Shown: positions 1 to 12,900, counted from the first letter of the stretch. The stretch: DNA of 64,000 nt from Arctopsyche grandis (GCF_051622035.1 NC_135355.1:32778486-32842485); one strand, 5' to 3'. Numbers and translations: made by a program. The notes: generated from the letters alone by a model not told the origin.

Positions 1-555
1 TTACCAATATAACCGATTTTATGAAGATTTTATTTTTTACAGTGAGGATGAGTGGTTCTCTAAGAATAAGTCACTTTTTATTGTAAAAGTGAAAAACGCT
101 TGAACTTTGCGTTTCATTTTTTTGTTATTATTATGTAAATATATACATAATAGATCAATATCTGACATACACAAAAACAAATTCACAAAAAACCGATCTT
201 ACGCATTAACAGAAGACCCATGCATGACAAACATAGAAGTAGAATCAATAGAATGGTCATTGTTAACAAAGGTATCGTCTAAAAGCGAGCCATCGAAGAG
301 AGAGACGGAAAGTCAGAAGAGATACAAGAGAGAGAGAGAGAGACGAAGTTTAGCAAACAATGAACAAACATTTTTGGAGGCTGAGAGCGATTCTATGCAT
401 TCTACTTCTATGATGACAAATAATACGTTCTAGAGCAGGTAAGACTTATACCCAGAAGTTTGTGTACAAAATGCTTTTATGACAGCTTCGACACACTATA
501 ATGTAAACAAAACAAACTATTTATATATATATATGTAAATAAACAAAATATTTAC
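1..555. other. Draper-like intron, window edge
   Basis: Intronic sequence 3' of the last visible exon. It holds a GA-rich run near 326-342 and short AT repeats. I see no further EGF exon and no other gene. Confidence 0.55.
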
Positions 556-3500
556 CCGGCAGTACACGAGCACTGTCCAGACTCAGTGGAGCACGACGCA
601 CCGTTGTGACACTCGCACTCTTGGGAGCAATCTATTCCGTAAAAGCCATCAGGACATTCAGATTCGCATCGTTCACCTCTGTATCCAGGTGCGCAAATGC
701 AAGTGCCTAAAAAAAGAACACATAGATTAACAACATCGACACGATTCGATAGGGTGCATGTCAAATCACGATGATGAGATGAACTTGAAGCAGAACAAGT
801 GATCATGTGCAGTAATAAAATTTTAGCACTACTGAGTGTATTTACCGTTGACGGGTGAGCACAATGCATTGTTTAAGCATTTGCACGCTTCGTGACAGCC
901 TTTGCCATACGTGAGCAACGGACATTGTCTGTTGCAAAATCGGCCGTCCCATCCAGGGTGACATACGCAAACGCCGCTCCACGGATGACAACTATTATGC
1001 ACACACACATAAAGCATATTTGAAATAAATAAAAAAAAGCTGGTAAAAAAGCATGCATTGATAAATAAATTTATTTAAATAAACAATAAAATCATTCTCA
1101 TATAATATATGTACATATATACAGAAAATAAGCTTTCATTATAAAAATGGTTTTGTTATATAAAAAGCTTTGTGTACAATAACAACCACTTCATATAAAT
1201 TTATTTAATCCACGTCACAATGTTATCATCTACTTAAAGGCATTTAAGAACTCAAAACTGCCTATTTATGGCTTAGATCGTTCAAACAACTCTTAGAGTG
1301 AAAATGGAAAATAAAATGCAAAACAACGCAACTTGGTCAAATCTGGTTCCCGGAAAGATGCACTAAATTGCACTGAATAGTAGCGCAGTTTCGAAAAGTC
1401 ATAATTTTCAAAGGCGCTCAAAAAGAACTTACGCAATAGAATTCCCCAAAAAAAGCATATTCGGATAACATTGTTACGTACACCGCCGAGTAAGTGCAAT
1501 CGGATTAGGCCGAGTAGCATCCCAGAGACTGTGTGACCGTTATAATTGGTTTCAAGGATTATCTCTGGACTAAGTGCAAGTAGGCTAAACAATGGCCACC
1601 GAATTGGCCGCTATTGGTCCCTTCTCAGAAGCGACCGATTCCGTGGGACTGAGTGTCGTGGGAATACATACCCGGGTACATGCCTAACAATAGGGAAGTA
1701 ACCGGACGACGAAGATGACCTGAGCGGCCTATCCGTTGTAAGGCGGTACTTGGGCGATATCAAGACATTCTGGACGGAGCACTGCCAGTGCGTGTATCTC
1801 CTTAATCACCAATAAATGCTGTGAAACGACTTTGGCCTTTTACTTGGATCCTCCACCCACCCCTACGCAACAATATAAATACCCCTTGACACATTTTTGT
1901 GGAATTCTATTGCGTGAGTTCTCTTTGAGCGTTTTTGAAAGTTTGGATGTCTAGAGAGTGGAACTATCTCGAGTGTATTTTTCCGGTCACCGTTAAATCT
2001 GTACCGTTACTTCTCTTCCCAAACCTCACCCCCTGGAGTGTTTAACAATAATCAATAACGGTAAGATAGTACAAATTAATATTGACATGAAGACACGCCT
2101 ATCACAGCTGGAGTTCAGCGTACGCGTCCCATGTCGCGATTTTAAGTGTATTCTTACCATTAATGTGTGATCAATTCGAACACTCAAAATGGCCGAAAAG
2201 GTACGATAATTCAAAAATTTATATTCGAGTTATACTCAAACAGCCAAAATAGTATTTTACAATAAAAAAAAAACACATTGAACGTACGTATATTATATAA
2301 ATATTCATAAATGAATAACAAATAGTAAGTTCAAGGTGAGCAATCTCAAACCAAAAAATATAATGTATAATAAAAAAAGTAATCGACTATAAAAATAATT
2401 TTGGAATTTTACAGTCCTTATTATCGTAAGGCTATAAATATAAATGTACATATGTATGCAATAGAACTATTCTGAAACTTTTATGCATTCAAGTCATTAC
2501 ACTTTTTAATTAATCCTGCTTTATAAGATTAATTGCATCCAATTAAAAAAACACTATTAAAGAAAAGCGGTCAGAAGTTGTAGATATAATATAAAACTGA
2601 TTACTTCATATGTACAAAGTCCTTACAATTCATAGCTAATGAATAATAAGCATCTAATGAATAAAATCAAATAAGAAACACTAAATGAGATGATTTTTCG
2701 TACAAGTACGTTTGTATATGACAATATATGTATTATAAAATACGGATGTAAAATTTTTTACAATCGTAACAAACTCACTATTCCGTAGTAGCCTGATTGC
2801 ACTCGCAGTCATGTACACAATTTGGTCCATAATTGGTGCTGGAACACACTCTATCCTTGCAGTACACACCCTTCCAACCCTTCCCACAAGTGCAAGAACC
2901 GTCAAAGGGGCTACACTCACCGTCATTTTCACACTTACACATCTTTTCACAGTTGGGGCCGAAGCGACCTGAAGGACACGGCTCGAGACACTGTAAAAAT
3001 CCAATACGTAAAAATCGAAGCCGAATGCAAGATATTATGTTAAAATTATATTAGAGACATTAACCCTGTTTCCGGTGAAACCTGGAGCACATTGACAAAC
3101 GCCGGTGATGGGATCGCAGCCAGCTCCGTTGTGACAATCGCACCGATTTGAACACTGATCTCCCCAGCTACCTTTTGAACAGCGTTCGGCACACACAGAT
3201 CCAGTCCAACCTTTCGTACATACGCAGGTATCATTATTTCCGATGCATAGGCCGCCATTTTGACATCGGCACTCTGGGCCACATTCATCATTACGACAGT
3301 CAGTTTCACACCTAAAATTTGTATTAAAACAATAATTATTCCACAATTCCACTTATGTATACACATGTACATATATGTTACAGTATTAGAGTTTTAAGTC
3401 ATTCATATTGGAATACAATTCAACTAGTAAATTATATCTCTACAAGCGCAAATACACTTTCAACAATGTGCGCCAGTTGGAATATAATAGTTGAGTTTTG

Positions 3501-5241
3501 ACAGCTCGGATGTTTTTACGAATGCTTTAGAATTCAATAATACGTTAATATTTGCTAGGTATTATGAAAAAGTGTAATGAGTACCGTATTATGATAGCCC
3601 TAAGAATGTGTTCAAAACAAAAATGTTACTTTGTCGAGTGATATTTTCACGAAAACCTAACCTCTATATCTAACCTGGTACCCAACTTATAGTTTAACTA
3701 TTTTTTTTTAGTTGTAATATATTTTGACCAGTTGGAATGTAATTCGCCATATGAATCAACTTACGTGGGTTACATGGAATATATTCTAACTACTTAATTC
3801 AAAATATAATACAACTGATAATACAATTGAAATATAAAAGGAGTTGGTACCAGGTTAGATGGAATATATTCCAACTAGTCAAAATATATTACAACTGGAA
3901 GATACATTTCAACTATAACACATATATGTACATAAGTAAAAAGCAATGTCATCCAATTTCCAAAAACATTAAATAATAAGTTACTAGAAATTTTAAACTT
4001 TGAACAAAAGTTTATCTAAAGATGAAAATCTACCGAATGATGACGCTATATATATAAGTACATATATATTAAAATAGGGTACAATTTAAACGTCCATTTT
4101 ATAAAATTAATGTGCATTTAAAAAAGTTTATGTACATTACAAAAAATTTGTTCATTTCTAAATGATGGATACAGATTGCATTAGAAACTTTGCTTTGATC
4201 ATTGAAAAAAAAATTTGCTACATACTTAAAAAGCGGATGAAATGTGTATTAAAATGACAGATGAACTGTATCGGCAAAGTCGCGAATACCAAAACACGAA
4301 CCGACAACGACCAACGCTTCTTTCTACTGGATTCCTTCTTTTTTACTATTTGGCTTGCGACCTTCGACACGATCTTGGCTTCGACTCTACAACCTGACAT
4401 CATCATTCATATTCATATTTTTTAATTGTCACTTATAATGGCAAAATATTTTATTCGATGCACAATACGAGATTGTTTAATGCACCGAAAATAATGCAAA
4501 TTTTAATGCACAAACATTTTTTTTTAAGATACAAAGTATTTTTCTCAATGTACAGTTAAATCGCAACCATTAAAATACCCCAAGCTTCTTTCAAGCAATA
4601 AAATCAAATGTATGCACTAACAATGGTCCTGTTTTCCCAGCTGGACATTGGCATTCTCCAGTGACAGGATTGCAAGTGGACCCCGGTGCACATCGGCAAT
4701 TCTCCGAGCACTCTAATCCATACGAGCCATCAGGACAGGGCTGCGAGCAATCGCCTCCACTCCAACCCCGCATACAACTGCATCCGCCTGTCGTAGGATC
4801 GCACGTCGCTTTGTTCCGACAGTTGCAATCGTTCTTACATTGCGGTCCCCAAAATCCAGACGGGCACGCTGAAACCACACCAAAATTAAACAAAATGTTC
4901 CAATATACATCATAAATATATACTAAAGCATTAACAAATAAATACATTTATCGCAAGAGATACCGCCGTAGCCGTTATTGCATTTGCACTTGTCTGGTGC
5001 TTCGCATATTCCATGAACACAAGGTTCAGAGCAGACCGGTACGCATAATTCGCTATCAGAGGTCTCTCCATAACCAGGACAGCAGTATTCGACGGGCCTT
5101 TTCTTCGGTATAGTCTCAACTTTTTTTATGGTGCGATACTCAATTTTGTACTTGGAACATTTTGGCGGGATGTTGAAACACCAAGAATACTCTTTGACTT
5201 GGTACGGCTTCTGCTCGGTGACAGTCACTGTCGTCGTGTAT
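556..5241 (-). CDS. drpr: Draper/MEGF10-like engulfment receptor, partial (6 internal exons)
   Basis: Exons on the minus strand, in order: 5241-4935 (about), 4868-4622, 3311-3065, 2990-2779, 991-846, 706-556. Each is bounded by AG/GT and the phases join without a break. The first exon encodes the end of an EMI-type domain (tryptophan/cysteine cluster, then a CCPGY motif) and a first EGF module. The rest are cysteine-rich EGF/laminin-EGF repeats with the CxCxNGxxCxxxxGxCxCxxGxxGxxC spacing. In this family (fly Draper, human MEGF10/11) the protein is a type I membrane receptor on glia and phagocytes that binds dying cells and signals through cytoplasmic NPxY/ITAM motifs. Here the signal-peptide exon (upstream, above 5241) and the later EGF, transmembrane and cytoplasmic exons (below base 556) are missing. 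The EMI start makes Draper/MEGF10 likelier than a plain Nimrod-type or other multi-EGF protein. Family call strong, orthology likely. Confidence 0.82.
1472..1872 (+). mobile_element. Solo LTR (family TGTTACG...CAACA), diverged copy
   Basis: It starts TGTTACGTAC and ends CTACGCAACA, as do the copies at 26549-28707 and 36595-36977. Near its 3' end it shares the block with AATAAATGCTGTGA and GGATCCTCCACCCACC. Flanks are ACAT on the left and ATAT on the right, a 4-bp target duplication with one mismatch. No internal retrotransposon sequence is attached, so it is a solo LTR, probably Gypsy-like by its 4-bp AT target. It is the oldest-looking of the three copies and sits in a Draper-like intron. 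Confidence 0.8.
1873..2778. other. Draper-like intron, AT-rich
   Basis: Directly right of the solo LTR. Only AT-rich sequence and short open frames without family similarity are seen. Confidence 0.5.
3671..3902. repeat. Nested inverted repeats in Draper-like intron
   Basis: TAACCTGGTACC at 3671-3682 is mirrored by GGTACCAGGTTA at 3846-3857. A second inverted pair built on GTTGTAATATATTTTGAC lies at about 3711-3746 and 3865-3902. This looks like a small nonautonomous element or a local foldback. I could not define a target duplication. Confidence 0.55.
4935..5241 (-). CDS. drpr: Draper-like exon: EMI domain end plus first EGF
   Basis: The exon opens after an AG at 5243-5242 and reads Y-T-T-T-V-T-V-T-E-Q, aligning with the residues that follow the signal-peptide exon in fly Draper. 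It carries WCFNIPPKCSKYKIEY and the CCPGY motif, the conserved EMI elements, then a six-cysteine EGF module ending ISCDK. The donor follows GATAAAT, phase 1, and joins to the next exon as S-C-P-S-G-F-W-G. No convincing signal-peptide exon was found upstream, so the preceding intron is long or the exon is too short for me to recognise. Confidence 0.8.
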
Positions 5242-5445
5242 CTGTAATTTAAAAAAATACAATATATTTATTTAAGTTGTTAGTACGTTTATTCATACTC
5301 AAAAAAAATGTGTATATCCAAACTTCCTTAGGGAATTGGCGTATATTTCTTTGAACAACAAAAAAAGGTACAGCACTTAGCGGTGGCTTTGAGATTTAGT
5401 CATGGCCGAAGACCAGATCAAAAACCAATAAAATATTATTGAAAA

Positions 5446-5700
5446 CTAGTTTTGAGCCCGTTGAAATTTCAACGGGTGGTTTCGGAAACAAATCGATACA
5501 TGAATTAAAATAAAGTAATCGGAATCGGAACTAAAACAGACATCGGGAATTGGAACTGAAACAGGGATCGGTATCCGGAACTGAAAATGGAGTCCGAATC
5601 AGAAATAAAAATTAATCCAGAATCCGGCGCGCCCCCTCCCCCCCCCCCCACCCCCCGGCTGGTTTCGGAAAGAAATTGATACACGAATTAGAAATTTCTT
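5446..5700 (-). mobile_element. Helitron-like 3' terminus
   Basis: Read on the minus strand, the perfect palindrome CCCGTTGAAATTTCAACGGG (5457-5476) is followed by a few bases, CTAG (5449-5446) and a T. That is the canonical Helitron 3' end: hairpin, CTRR, insertion before T. The body toward higher coordinates is a degenerate run of ATCGGAA-type units and a C-rich stretch near 5633-5656. The 5' boundary is not defined. Confidence 0.6.
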
Positions 5701-5794
5701 TTTTTTTATATATAAATTCTGAAGCCTTTTTATTTGTAAAAAAAACCGAAAACTGGCTTTTTCTTTCGGGCGGTTTTTTGGAACCCCTAATGAG

Positions 5795-5946
5795 TAGAGG
5801 TCGGACCGGAAGCGTGCCGTTCATTGTTAATTGTTCGCTGTACTTTGTCCAATTTTATGAAGAACTTTTTTTTTGCACTCTAGCTTTGTAAATAGACCCA
5901 AAACGCCCTGATTCCTGGAAAAAACACGCTTCCGGTCCGCCGTTTA
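5795..5946. mobile_element. 152-bp hAT-type MITE, TSD CTAATGAG
   Basis: A perfect 8-bp duplication CTAATGAG lies at 5787-5794 and 5947-5954. The termini are TAGAGG... and ...CGTTTA, and CGGACCGGAAGCGTG is inverted perfectly at 5802-5816 and 5925-5939. The 8-bp duplication and TARNG-like end fit hAT. A related copy is at 28873-29036. Confidence 0.8.
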
Positions 5947-5954
5947 CTAATGAG

Positions 5955-7250
5955 CCATTCTATAAAGAACTGTGCGAGCAGGAGGTACAACCATCAAATG
6001 ATGATGTCTACCACGCATTTTATCATATCAACCGCACATCTCTGCTCTATTTTTAAAAACCACAATATCAAAGATTAAGGCGTGCATACCATAAGGAATT
6101 AAAATCTAAACTATTCAATAATGTATACGTAAAAAATCACTTACGACTCTTGCCGAGTGCATACATTCGGGCCGCTCAAAGAAAATACATTCACGACGAG
6201 CAGCAAATTGATGCATACAATAATCGAATTGACCGTAGAAGACATCTTTATTCTTATTTTAAATATGTTCTTGTACTTTTCGAGTCATTCCTCAAACATT
6301 TCTGCAACCGATACTGCACCAACTGCAAACAGAAATAACATCAATTAAACACACAATACATATGTAACTAACTACATACATACATACATGCAGAAAATAC
6401 ACAAGTCATATTACATACAATCTGAAGCAATAAACAGTTAATATATCCTTATCGTTATGAATACGTATTCAAACACTTTAAATAAACAATCGAATACATA
6501 CATATGATCGGGTTGAATTATGAATCATCATAAATATATATACAATTATTTTTTCGTGCCGCACATAAGGACATGTGTATAATTTATCCAAGCATAGCTA
6601 AGCACAGTTTATCAATCGATAACATTTGACTGTTTACGGTCTATCGGGTTAAAATTGGAAGAAATGAGTCATCTTGAGATGACTCGAACGGTCACGGTTC
6701 GACCTCTTCCTACGACTTCCGATCTTTCAGTTCCATAATTGAATCAAAAGGTTTTCATCGAATTACGATACATGAATCACACGAGAAACTTCAGCGTAGT
6801 TGTTAAAATGTAATAATCTCGGTACAAACAAAAATGTAAGACACAAATTGCGCACAGATGTTCCGCTTCGGATAGGATTATTAAGAAGTACAAACCATAT
6901 GTATTTTTATTTTGTGCTCAATGACATTTTTGTAATACTTCGTAGAACAAGAACAAAAGTGTACATTTTTTTTCGTATCACTATTGAATACAACATGTTG
7001 TACGATATGAGTAACATTTTCACGTTCTACATATACATATATTACACGCTTCGTGATAGTTCCGTTGTACACATGCATTATGATGTGGATTAAAGTGATA
7101 TAAATGGAGAAGTGGCGTGTGGACCGACCCACAGATTCTCAAGAGATGCATGTAAAGCAATTTTAAATTAATGTAATCGACATTATGAGTAGTTAACGTG
7201 TGAGCCATTGTCACTTGTTAAAATTTACAGAAAGCTAAAAATGCAACCAT
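5955..7250. other. AT-rich interval without a recognised gene
   Basis: It contains TACATACATATG-type simple sequence and short open frames in all directions. I see no splice-bounded coding segment. It is either upstream intron of the Draper-like gene or intergenic. Confidence 0.5.
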
Positions 7251-7254
7251 GCAA

Positions 7255-7690
7255 ATCGCAGGGCGAAAACACACTGAGTGGTATGGGACGTCACGTGTCA
7301 TTGTCTTCCCGCTTGACTTGCCAAAACTTGTCTGAACGTGTGCTGCTGTATAGTATGGATATAAATTGTCTTTTCCGTGCTGCGTCGTGCCGAACTGCCA
7401 TATATGAATATTTTCGTAAGCGTCATATTGTGACAATATTCACTCGGTGATACAAGTAATATTGCGCCGTATTGTCACGCTCTGTAATGTATATGTAAGC
7501 CGATTTTACCTTGCACTCGGCCAAAAACTTGCCTCGCTACGGCATTGAACGTGTGCAGCTGTATATAGTGAGAATAGAAATTGTCTTTTCTGTGCTGCAT
7601 TGTGCCGAACTGTACAGTGCTGGATAATATAAACGGACCTTAAATAGTTAAGGCAAAAACACACCGAGTGGTCAAGTGTCTTTGGCTTCC
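7255..7690. mobile_element. Fragments of Harbinger-like and TA-target MITEs
   Basis: GGGCGAAAACACACTGAGTG at about 7261 matches the ends of the MITEs at 47094 and 21455. The stretch at about 7330-7645, ending in a CAGTGCTGGATAATATAAAC block, recurs at 35390-35610, 46905-47085 and 49665-49800. The pieces are rearranged and no complete element can be delimited. Confidence 0.6.
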
Positions 7691-8059
7691 CGCTGTGACA
7701 GTAAACAGTGGGTATTCCCCAACTATAAATTAAAAAAATAAATAAAGATTCCAAATGCCAGTCGTACAATCTTCCAGAAATGCCAGTCGTACAATCTTCC
7801 CAGTTTCTTCTACAATTTTCGAATATATTATTCATTTACATTAAGCGATAAAGAAAATCCGATTTTAATGCAAAATCGAAGATAGGGTCGCTTTAATTTT
7901 TAACGACTTCGACTCCACAGTCCTGTTGACAAATATATAAGACAAAATCTTAAAACAAATATATCATATACAGTCCCAACGCCGATCTTTGTTCAAGAAT
8001 ATCGAATCACCATTATAATAAAACATTTTAACATTCGTTAAATAACCTATGAGTGAAGT

Positions 8060-8370
8060 AAAATATATGTGAGAGATAATGAGAACCTACATATAATGCA
8101 AATTTTATAAGATATAGTGTGAAAAAGAAAAAGTTATAAGCGTTTAAACAATTGAAATCTGACAAAGCGAGAGGGTAGCGGAAAGGAAAATAAATACGGC
8201 AATTTACCATTAGACGGTCAAAGATTTAAGATGGTCAAAATTATAGCACTTTTGTAACTTGTTTATTGCGAATTTGATTTGAATATATATTGTTGACCAA
8301 ACCGCGCAAAATAGCAAAGTTTCAAAACGATCAATACGTCCAATTTTTGACTTTCCGACAATTCCAACCG
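8060..8370 (+). repeat. AT-rich dispersed repeat, copy 1
   Basis: It begins near GAGAACCTACATATAATGCA and continues through AAAATAGCAAAGTTTCAAAA. The same order of blocks recurs at 11330-11670. No coding potential or clear termini. Class unknown. Confidence 0.6.
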
Positions 8371-8412
8371 TATAAAAGATAAAAATAATTTAATCAGCGC
8401 ATACATAATGCT

Positions 8413-9358
8413 GCGTACGGACCAAACCAACGACGATTTTGGACCAACGTTTTAACCAGCAGGATAAAACCAGTAGCGTACAAAATATCGAAATAAAAAT
8501 TAAATTTAAAAATTGAAATTAAATATCAAAATTAAAAATATTATTATTATATTAAAATTAAATTCAAATATCAAAATAAAATTATAATCAATATATTAAA
8601 ATTAAAATTAAATATTGAAAGTTAAAACAGAACATGCTCAATTTAAATAAATTTTCGAGATTGACCTAAAATTAGATCATCAACAATCACATACAGGTAA
8701 TCCTCGACTTTTGTTTGTCGAAGATGTTTTGACTTACGAAGATACGCACTAAGATCGAAAAAAAAATCAAATAACTATTATTTTTACTTCCCCGTAATGC
8801 GCAGTTACTGAGAATATCTCATGTATAAGTATGGGTGACCGAGCGATGGTCCCAACCCGCTACGTTGTCGGTTTATCAAACGAAATTTTTTTAGTCTTCA
8901 ATTGTTTCTCTCGTCGAAATAAATCAATTAATTAAATCATTTCAGAGGTAAATTTTATCGGATAATGTGTAATTATTAATTTTATTTCGACGAAAGAAAA
9001 AAAACCCTTTGACAAATCACCGACATCCGACACCGCGTTTTTTTATGAATTGTTTTTTTTTATCGATCGTCGACGGTAGAAATACAGTAACATCTCGTGA
9101 CGACTTTAACAATATTTTTTTTCGCTCGTAAGCAGAGAAATTATAATATTTCTCTGGTTTTAAATGCGTATCGTCGTAATTCAAAACATTGTTGTAATTC
9201 AAAACATCAACGATGATCTAATTTTAGCTCAATCTCGCTCTTTAGCTTGATTTTGATATTTAATTTCAATTTTAAAATTTAATTTTTATTTCGATATTTT
9301 GTACGCTACTGCTGGTTAAAAAGTTGGCCCAAAATCGTCGTTGGTTTAGTCCGTAAGC
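8413..9358. mobile_element. Nonautonomous DNA element with >100-bp terminal inverted repeats
   Basis: The left arm starting GCGTACGGACCAAACCAACG (8413) is the reverse complement, with few differences, of the right arm ending at 9358. Similarity runs well over 100 bp and continues, with gaps, to the TTAGATCAT block at about 8670 and 9215. A second inner inverted pair (TCGTCGAAATAAAT, about 8913 and 8980) lies in the core. No transposase ORF. The superfamily is open because the target duplication is unclear. Confidence 0.75.
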
Positions 9359-11327
9359 ACTAGTCACCGGAGCCTGAGGGGGCCGTGTATTGTTCAAAGG
9401 TTGTAAATGCATTGTTAAAGGTTTGCCGAACAATGGATAGCACTGTGACTATCCTACCTCTAGTAAGCACCATAAAATACACAACTTCAAACTACGAAAA
9501 AAAATAGACAAAACAAATTTGAGAAGCGCTGTAGAAGTCAATTAAGTACCATTCGACTAGAGGCGATCCTTAATTGAAGGAAATAAATACAGACACTATC
9601 TCAAATATAAAAAAAATCGAAAACAAAAAAAAATTGACCTAATAAATTGAAAACCTAACGCAATAGTGAAAACGGCACTCTAACCCCAACACGACCGCGC
9701 ACATGACGATAATTTCCACACTTCAAACTATAATGTACATATACACGGCGATGGGAAATTTCATGACGTGGCAAGTGGATCAATTGACGGTAAACATCCA
9801 TGATGCCCATACACATATCTAGTGTTCAGTGTTCCCCCTCGTCGTTGAATTTACACTGACTCACATCAAAACTGTCGAAATTCATCTCAATTTTCAATAC
9901 TATAGGCACAAGCCTGTATGTGACTATCCGATGATGCGAATTCGCTCTGGGATGCTGCTTGAGCGGATGGATGCATTGCGTTTTACAAAAATAGCCCGTC
10001 TCTATGTATATATCGACCGCTGAAAGTCTACCGAGTGTGACCGGTTGCGAATATTATTGAGCAAATTGCGAGTCGGCTATGACAATTAGCGACACCGGAA
10101 AACGGAATTTTAAATATATTTGTATGTATACTTAGTAGAGAGCGAAGCAAATACTGTTTTGCGTTCTACATACATACCATACAATTCGACAATTACTACG
10201 GCTTGGAGATTGTTGACGGGAAAAATAAAGATTTTTTTTAATTGCGGTTATTTTTTAACAATAGACCGTAAAAGCTGTCGAGTTTGTTCGTTTTATGTAT
10301 CAATTCCTTTCCAAAACTACCCGTTGAAAAATCATAGGGAACAACACTAGTATGATTTCAATTTTAGCATTAAAATTAAAATTACATATGTACATACAAA
10401 TTATGAAGCAAGTCAAAAAACAGCACCTTATCATGTTTATCATTACTATCTCTTTGGCTCGCAAACATTAGATTTTATAGGCTTGGTTTCTCAGTACTTA
10501 CTTTCAATATCGATTTCAATAAATAGTACGATAGTGAATAAAAAAAAAAAGTAAACACAAAGTTAATATTTACATTACGAACGAGCGTTTTCTACAAACA
10601 ACCAAAAAAATGCATAAACACTTCAAATCGTTTAATATAATATAATAGAACAACAAATAATCGGCTAAACTCCGCAATATTTATTATTTTAATAGCATTA
10701 CTCAAACAAACACAGGTGTCGTATTAGACACGAGAGCGGAAACGTTGTGACAGCAAAGGTGGTGATGATCATGGTGATGATGTCGATTATTATGATTGCA
10801 ACTGTAATGACATTGGTGACCTGAAACAATACACAGCTATTGCTATTACTCCCCTTTTGATTTAACACAACAGCTCGTGATTAAATAACGATCGAATTAA
10901 TAAAATCATCGGACAATAGAGGGTCGGAGAACAAGCTCGATAACAATCCAGTAATAAAGCGGTTCGAATTCAACATTTAACGATTGAAGCTCGCTTTATC
11001 GGTGCTAAGTGCATAATGTCTGGTATTGGCAGACGAGACATCACAAACAACATCATTAGTATGCTGGAGATGATATATACAAACTGACATTCCGATATCG
11101 AAAAAACCCGTACAAGTTTACTCTTTAAGGATGACTGGTTCAGTCTATGGATAACTAACTATGTAGCTTTCAGTGCAAGGTTTCGTCTTGGCTAGTTTTA
11201 AGTATCACTGCAAGGAACGCTGTCTATAAAAACCTGTTCACACTGGAGCAAGTCTGTCGTTGAGATCGATGACAGCGATATGTCTATTAATAAGCTATTA
11301 GTTAAGTCAAAAAAAAAATATATATAT
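9359..11327. other. AT-rich interval, no gene recognised
   Basis: At about 9375-9465 it holds a partial copy of the foldback element found at 49531-49631 (shared GTATTGTTCAAA and GGTTTGCCGAAC blocks). The rest shows no splice-bounded exon or known family. The open frame at 9829-10023 has no recognisable domain. Confidence 0.5.
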
Positions 11328-11670
11328 ATATGAGAGCCTATAATGCATATTTTATAAGATTTAGTGTGAAAAAGGTAAAGTTATGGGCGTTTAAACAATT
11401 AAAATCTGACAAAACGAGTGGGGGGGGGGGGGGGGTGGCGGACAAAACGAAGTAAAAAATAAAGGCTACTGACTATTGGCAATGGGTGAGCTGTCACTTT
11501 TTCCAAAATTTTTGGATTCTTAAACGTGTTTCTTACGATTATATTTCAACATCGACTAAGCGGACCCAATTGAAATCTCTATCGGCGGCCAAACCTCGCA
11601 AAATGGCAGAGTTTCAAAGCGATCGGAAGTTTATTGAAGTAGGAAGTTTGTCAGACTGATTGGCGAAGTG
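11328..11670 (+). repeat. AT-rich dispersed repeat, copy 2 with G run
   Basis: A second copy of the 8060-8370 repeat in the same orientation. It contains a run of about 16 G at 11420-11436 where copy 1 has GAGAGGGTAGCGG. The G run suggests slippage or an assembly weak spot. Confidence 0.6.
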
Positions 11671-12179
11671 AAACTAAATAAAAACCGTAAAAATAGATAT
11701 ATCTGATGATATACAGATGTTTTTAATTACTAAGTGCTTGAAAGTTTAAAATTAATACTAGATGCATCTTCAAGCGCACCCTAGCCTCGGTCAATCGCAA
11801 GATGGTGACTCAAAACTGTCAGAATTTAATGATCTCGTTTTTCAGCAAGACAGAGTTCAACGTTTTCTAAACGACACTACTTCAACATCGAATGCGTCGC
11901 ACTGGACTTCAAGACTTTCGCGATACGATTTTTATGTCGTACGCAACGATCCGTTTGGTCGAGTAAATCGTTTCGAAGAATTCTTTTGTCAAAAAGTTCT
12001 GTTTTAAAATTCAATTTTGAGGTCGTGTTGAAAAAAATACTACACAAAAGATTTAGAATTGACCGTAATGAATCAAAATATTCCATTGTTTAATAATATT
12101 CAAAAGCATCGCCATATATAAAAGGAAAATGTTTCATAAATGAGAATTGTATGCATCGAAAGGGTTAAATACAGTAGCA

Positions 12180-12330
12180 GCCAGCGGGATAGCACAGTGG
12201 TTAGCGTATCATGCTAACGATTGACAGGTCCCGGGCTCGAGCCCTGATTAGCGATTGCAATTTACCGTCAAATTTAATTTCAAATAATTTCTCCCGTTAC
12301 CGGCTTATACTGGAATGAAAAAAAATAACG
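12180..12330 (+). mobile_element. tRNA-derived SINE-like element
   Basis: A Pol III box A-like GATAGCACAGTGGTTAGCG is followed by a box B-like GGGCTCGAGCCC at tRNA-like spacing. The body ends in an A-rich tail near 12318. It lacks the core shared by the other SINEs in this window. Confidence 0.6.
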
Positions 12331-12858
12331 TCCAACTAGATTGAACCGTAAATAATTAAAAATAAATCTCAGGTGAATAGTGACAGATATATGTAAATAT
12401 ATTCGTAACAATTAAAAATCATAATTGAAACACCCGTCTGATCGTATTTATTACGACCTGGTTGGTCTGTGTTGCCATTTTAAGCATGCTTTAGTGTAGC
12501 CACCCTTACGAATGCATCAGTGATGCTACAAGAGATTTGTCAAACTGACAGAAGGCTTGCTACTCGCTACAACTTATTAGAATGAGTTACTACGTATTAC
12601 AATGTTAGCACTGTACAAAACTTCAAGACCTAAAATAAAAGATAAATTTATTTATTTAGGTTTGGACCATTGTGGTATTACAGGAATCACTAATGCGCCA
12701 CAATGGTCGAAAATAAGAGATAATATAAGAGAAAATTATACAGACAAAAATAATCATTAAAAACAATAGCATTAATAATAGTAGATACAATAAAAATTTC
12801 AAATAAACAGAATACATATTTAATGTCTGAAATTTACAGCAAGCACCAATATATTATA

Positions 12859-12900
12859 CTAGTGAATAGCCCGATGAAATTTCATCGCATGGGTATAAAA
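12859..12900 (-). mobile_element. Helitron-like 3' terminus
   Basis: On the minus strand the hairpin GATGAAATTTCATC is followed by a short spacer and CTAG at 12862-12859, then T. It resembles the end at 5446. The body continues toward higher coordinates and cannot be delimited. Confidence 0.5.

Noticed and set aside
4661..4915. 84-codon plus frame
   Set aside because: Antisense shadow of Draper-like EGF exon 4868-4622.
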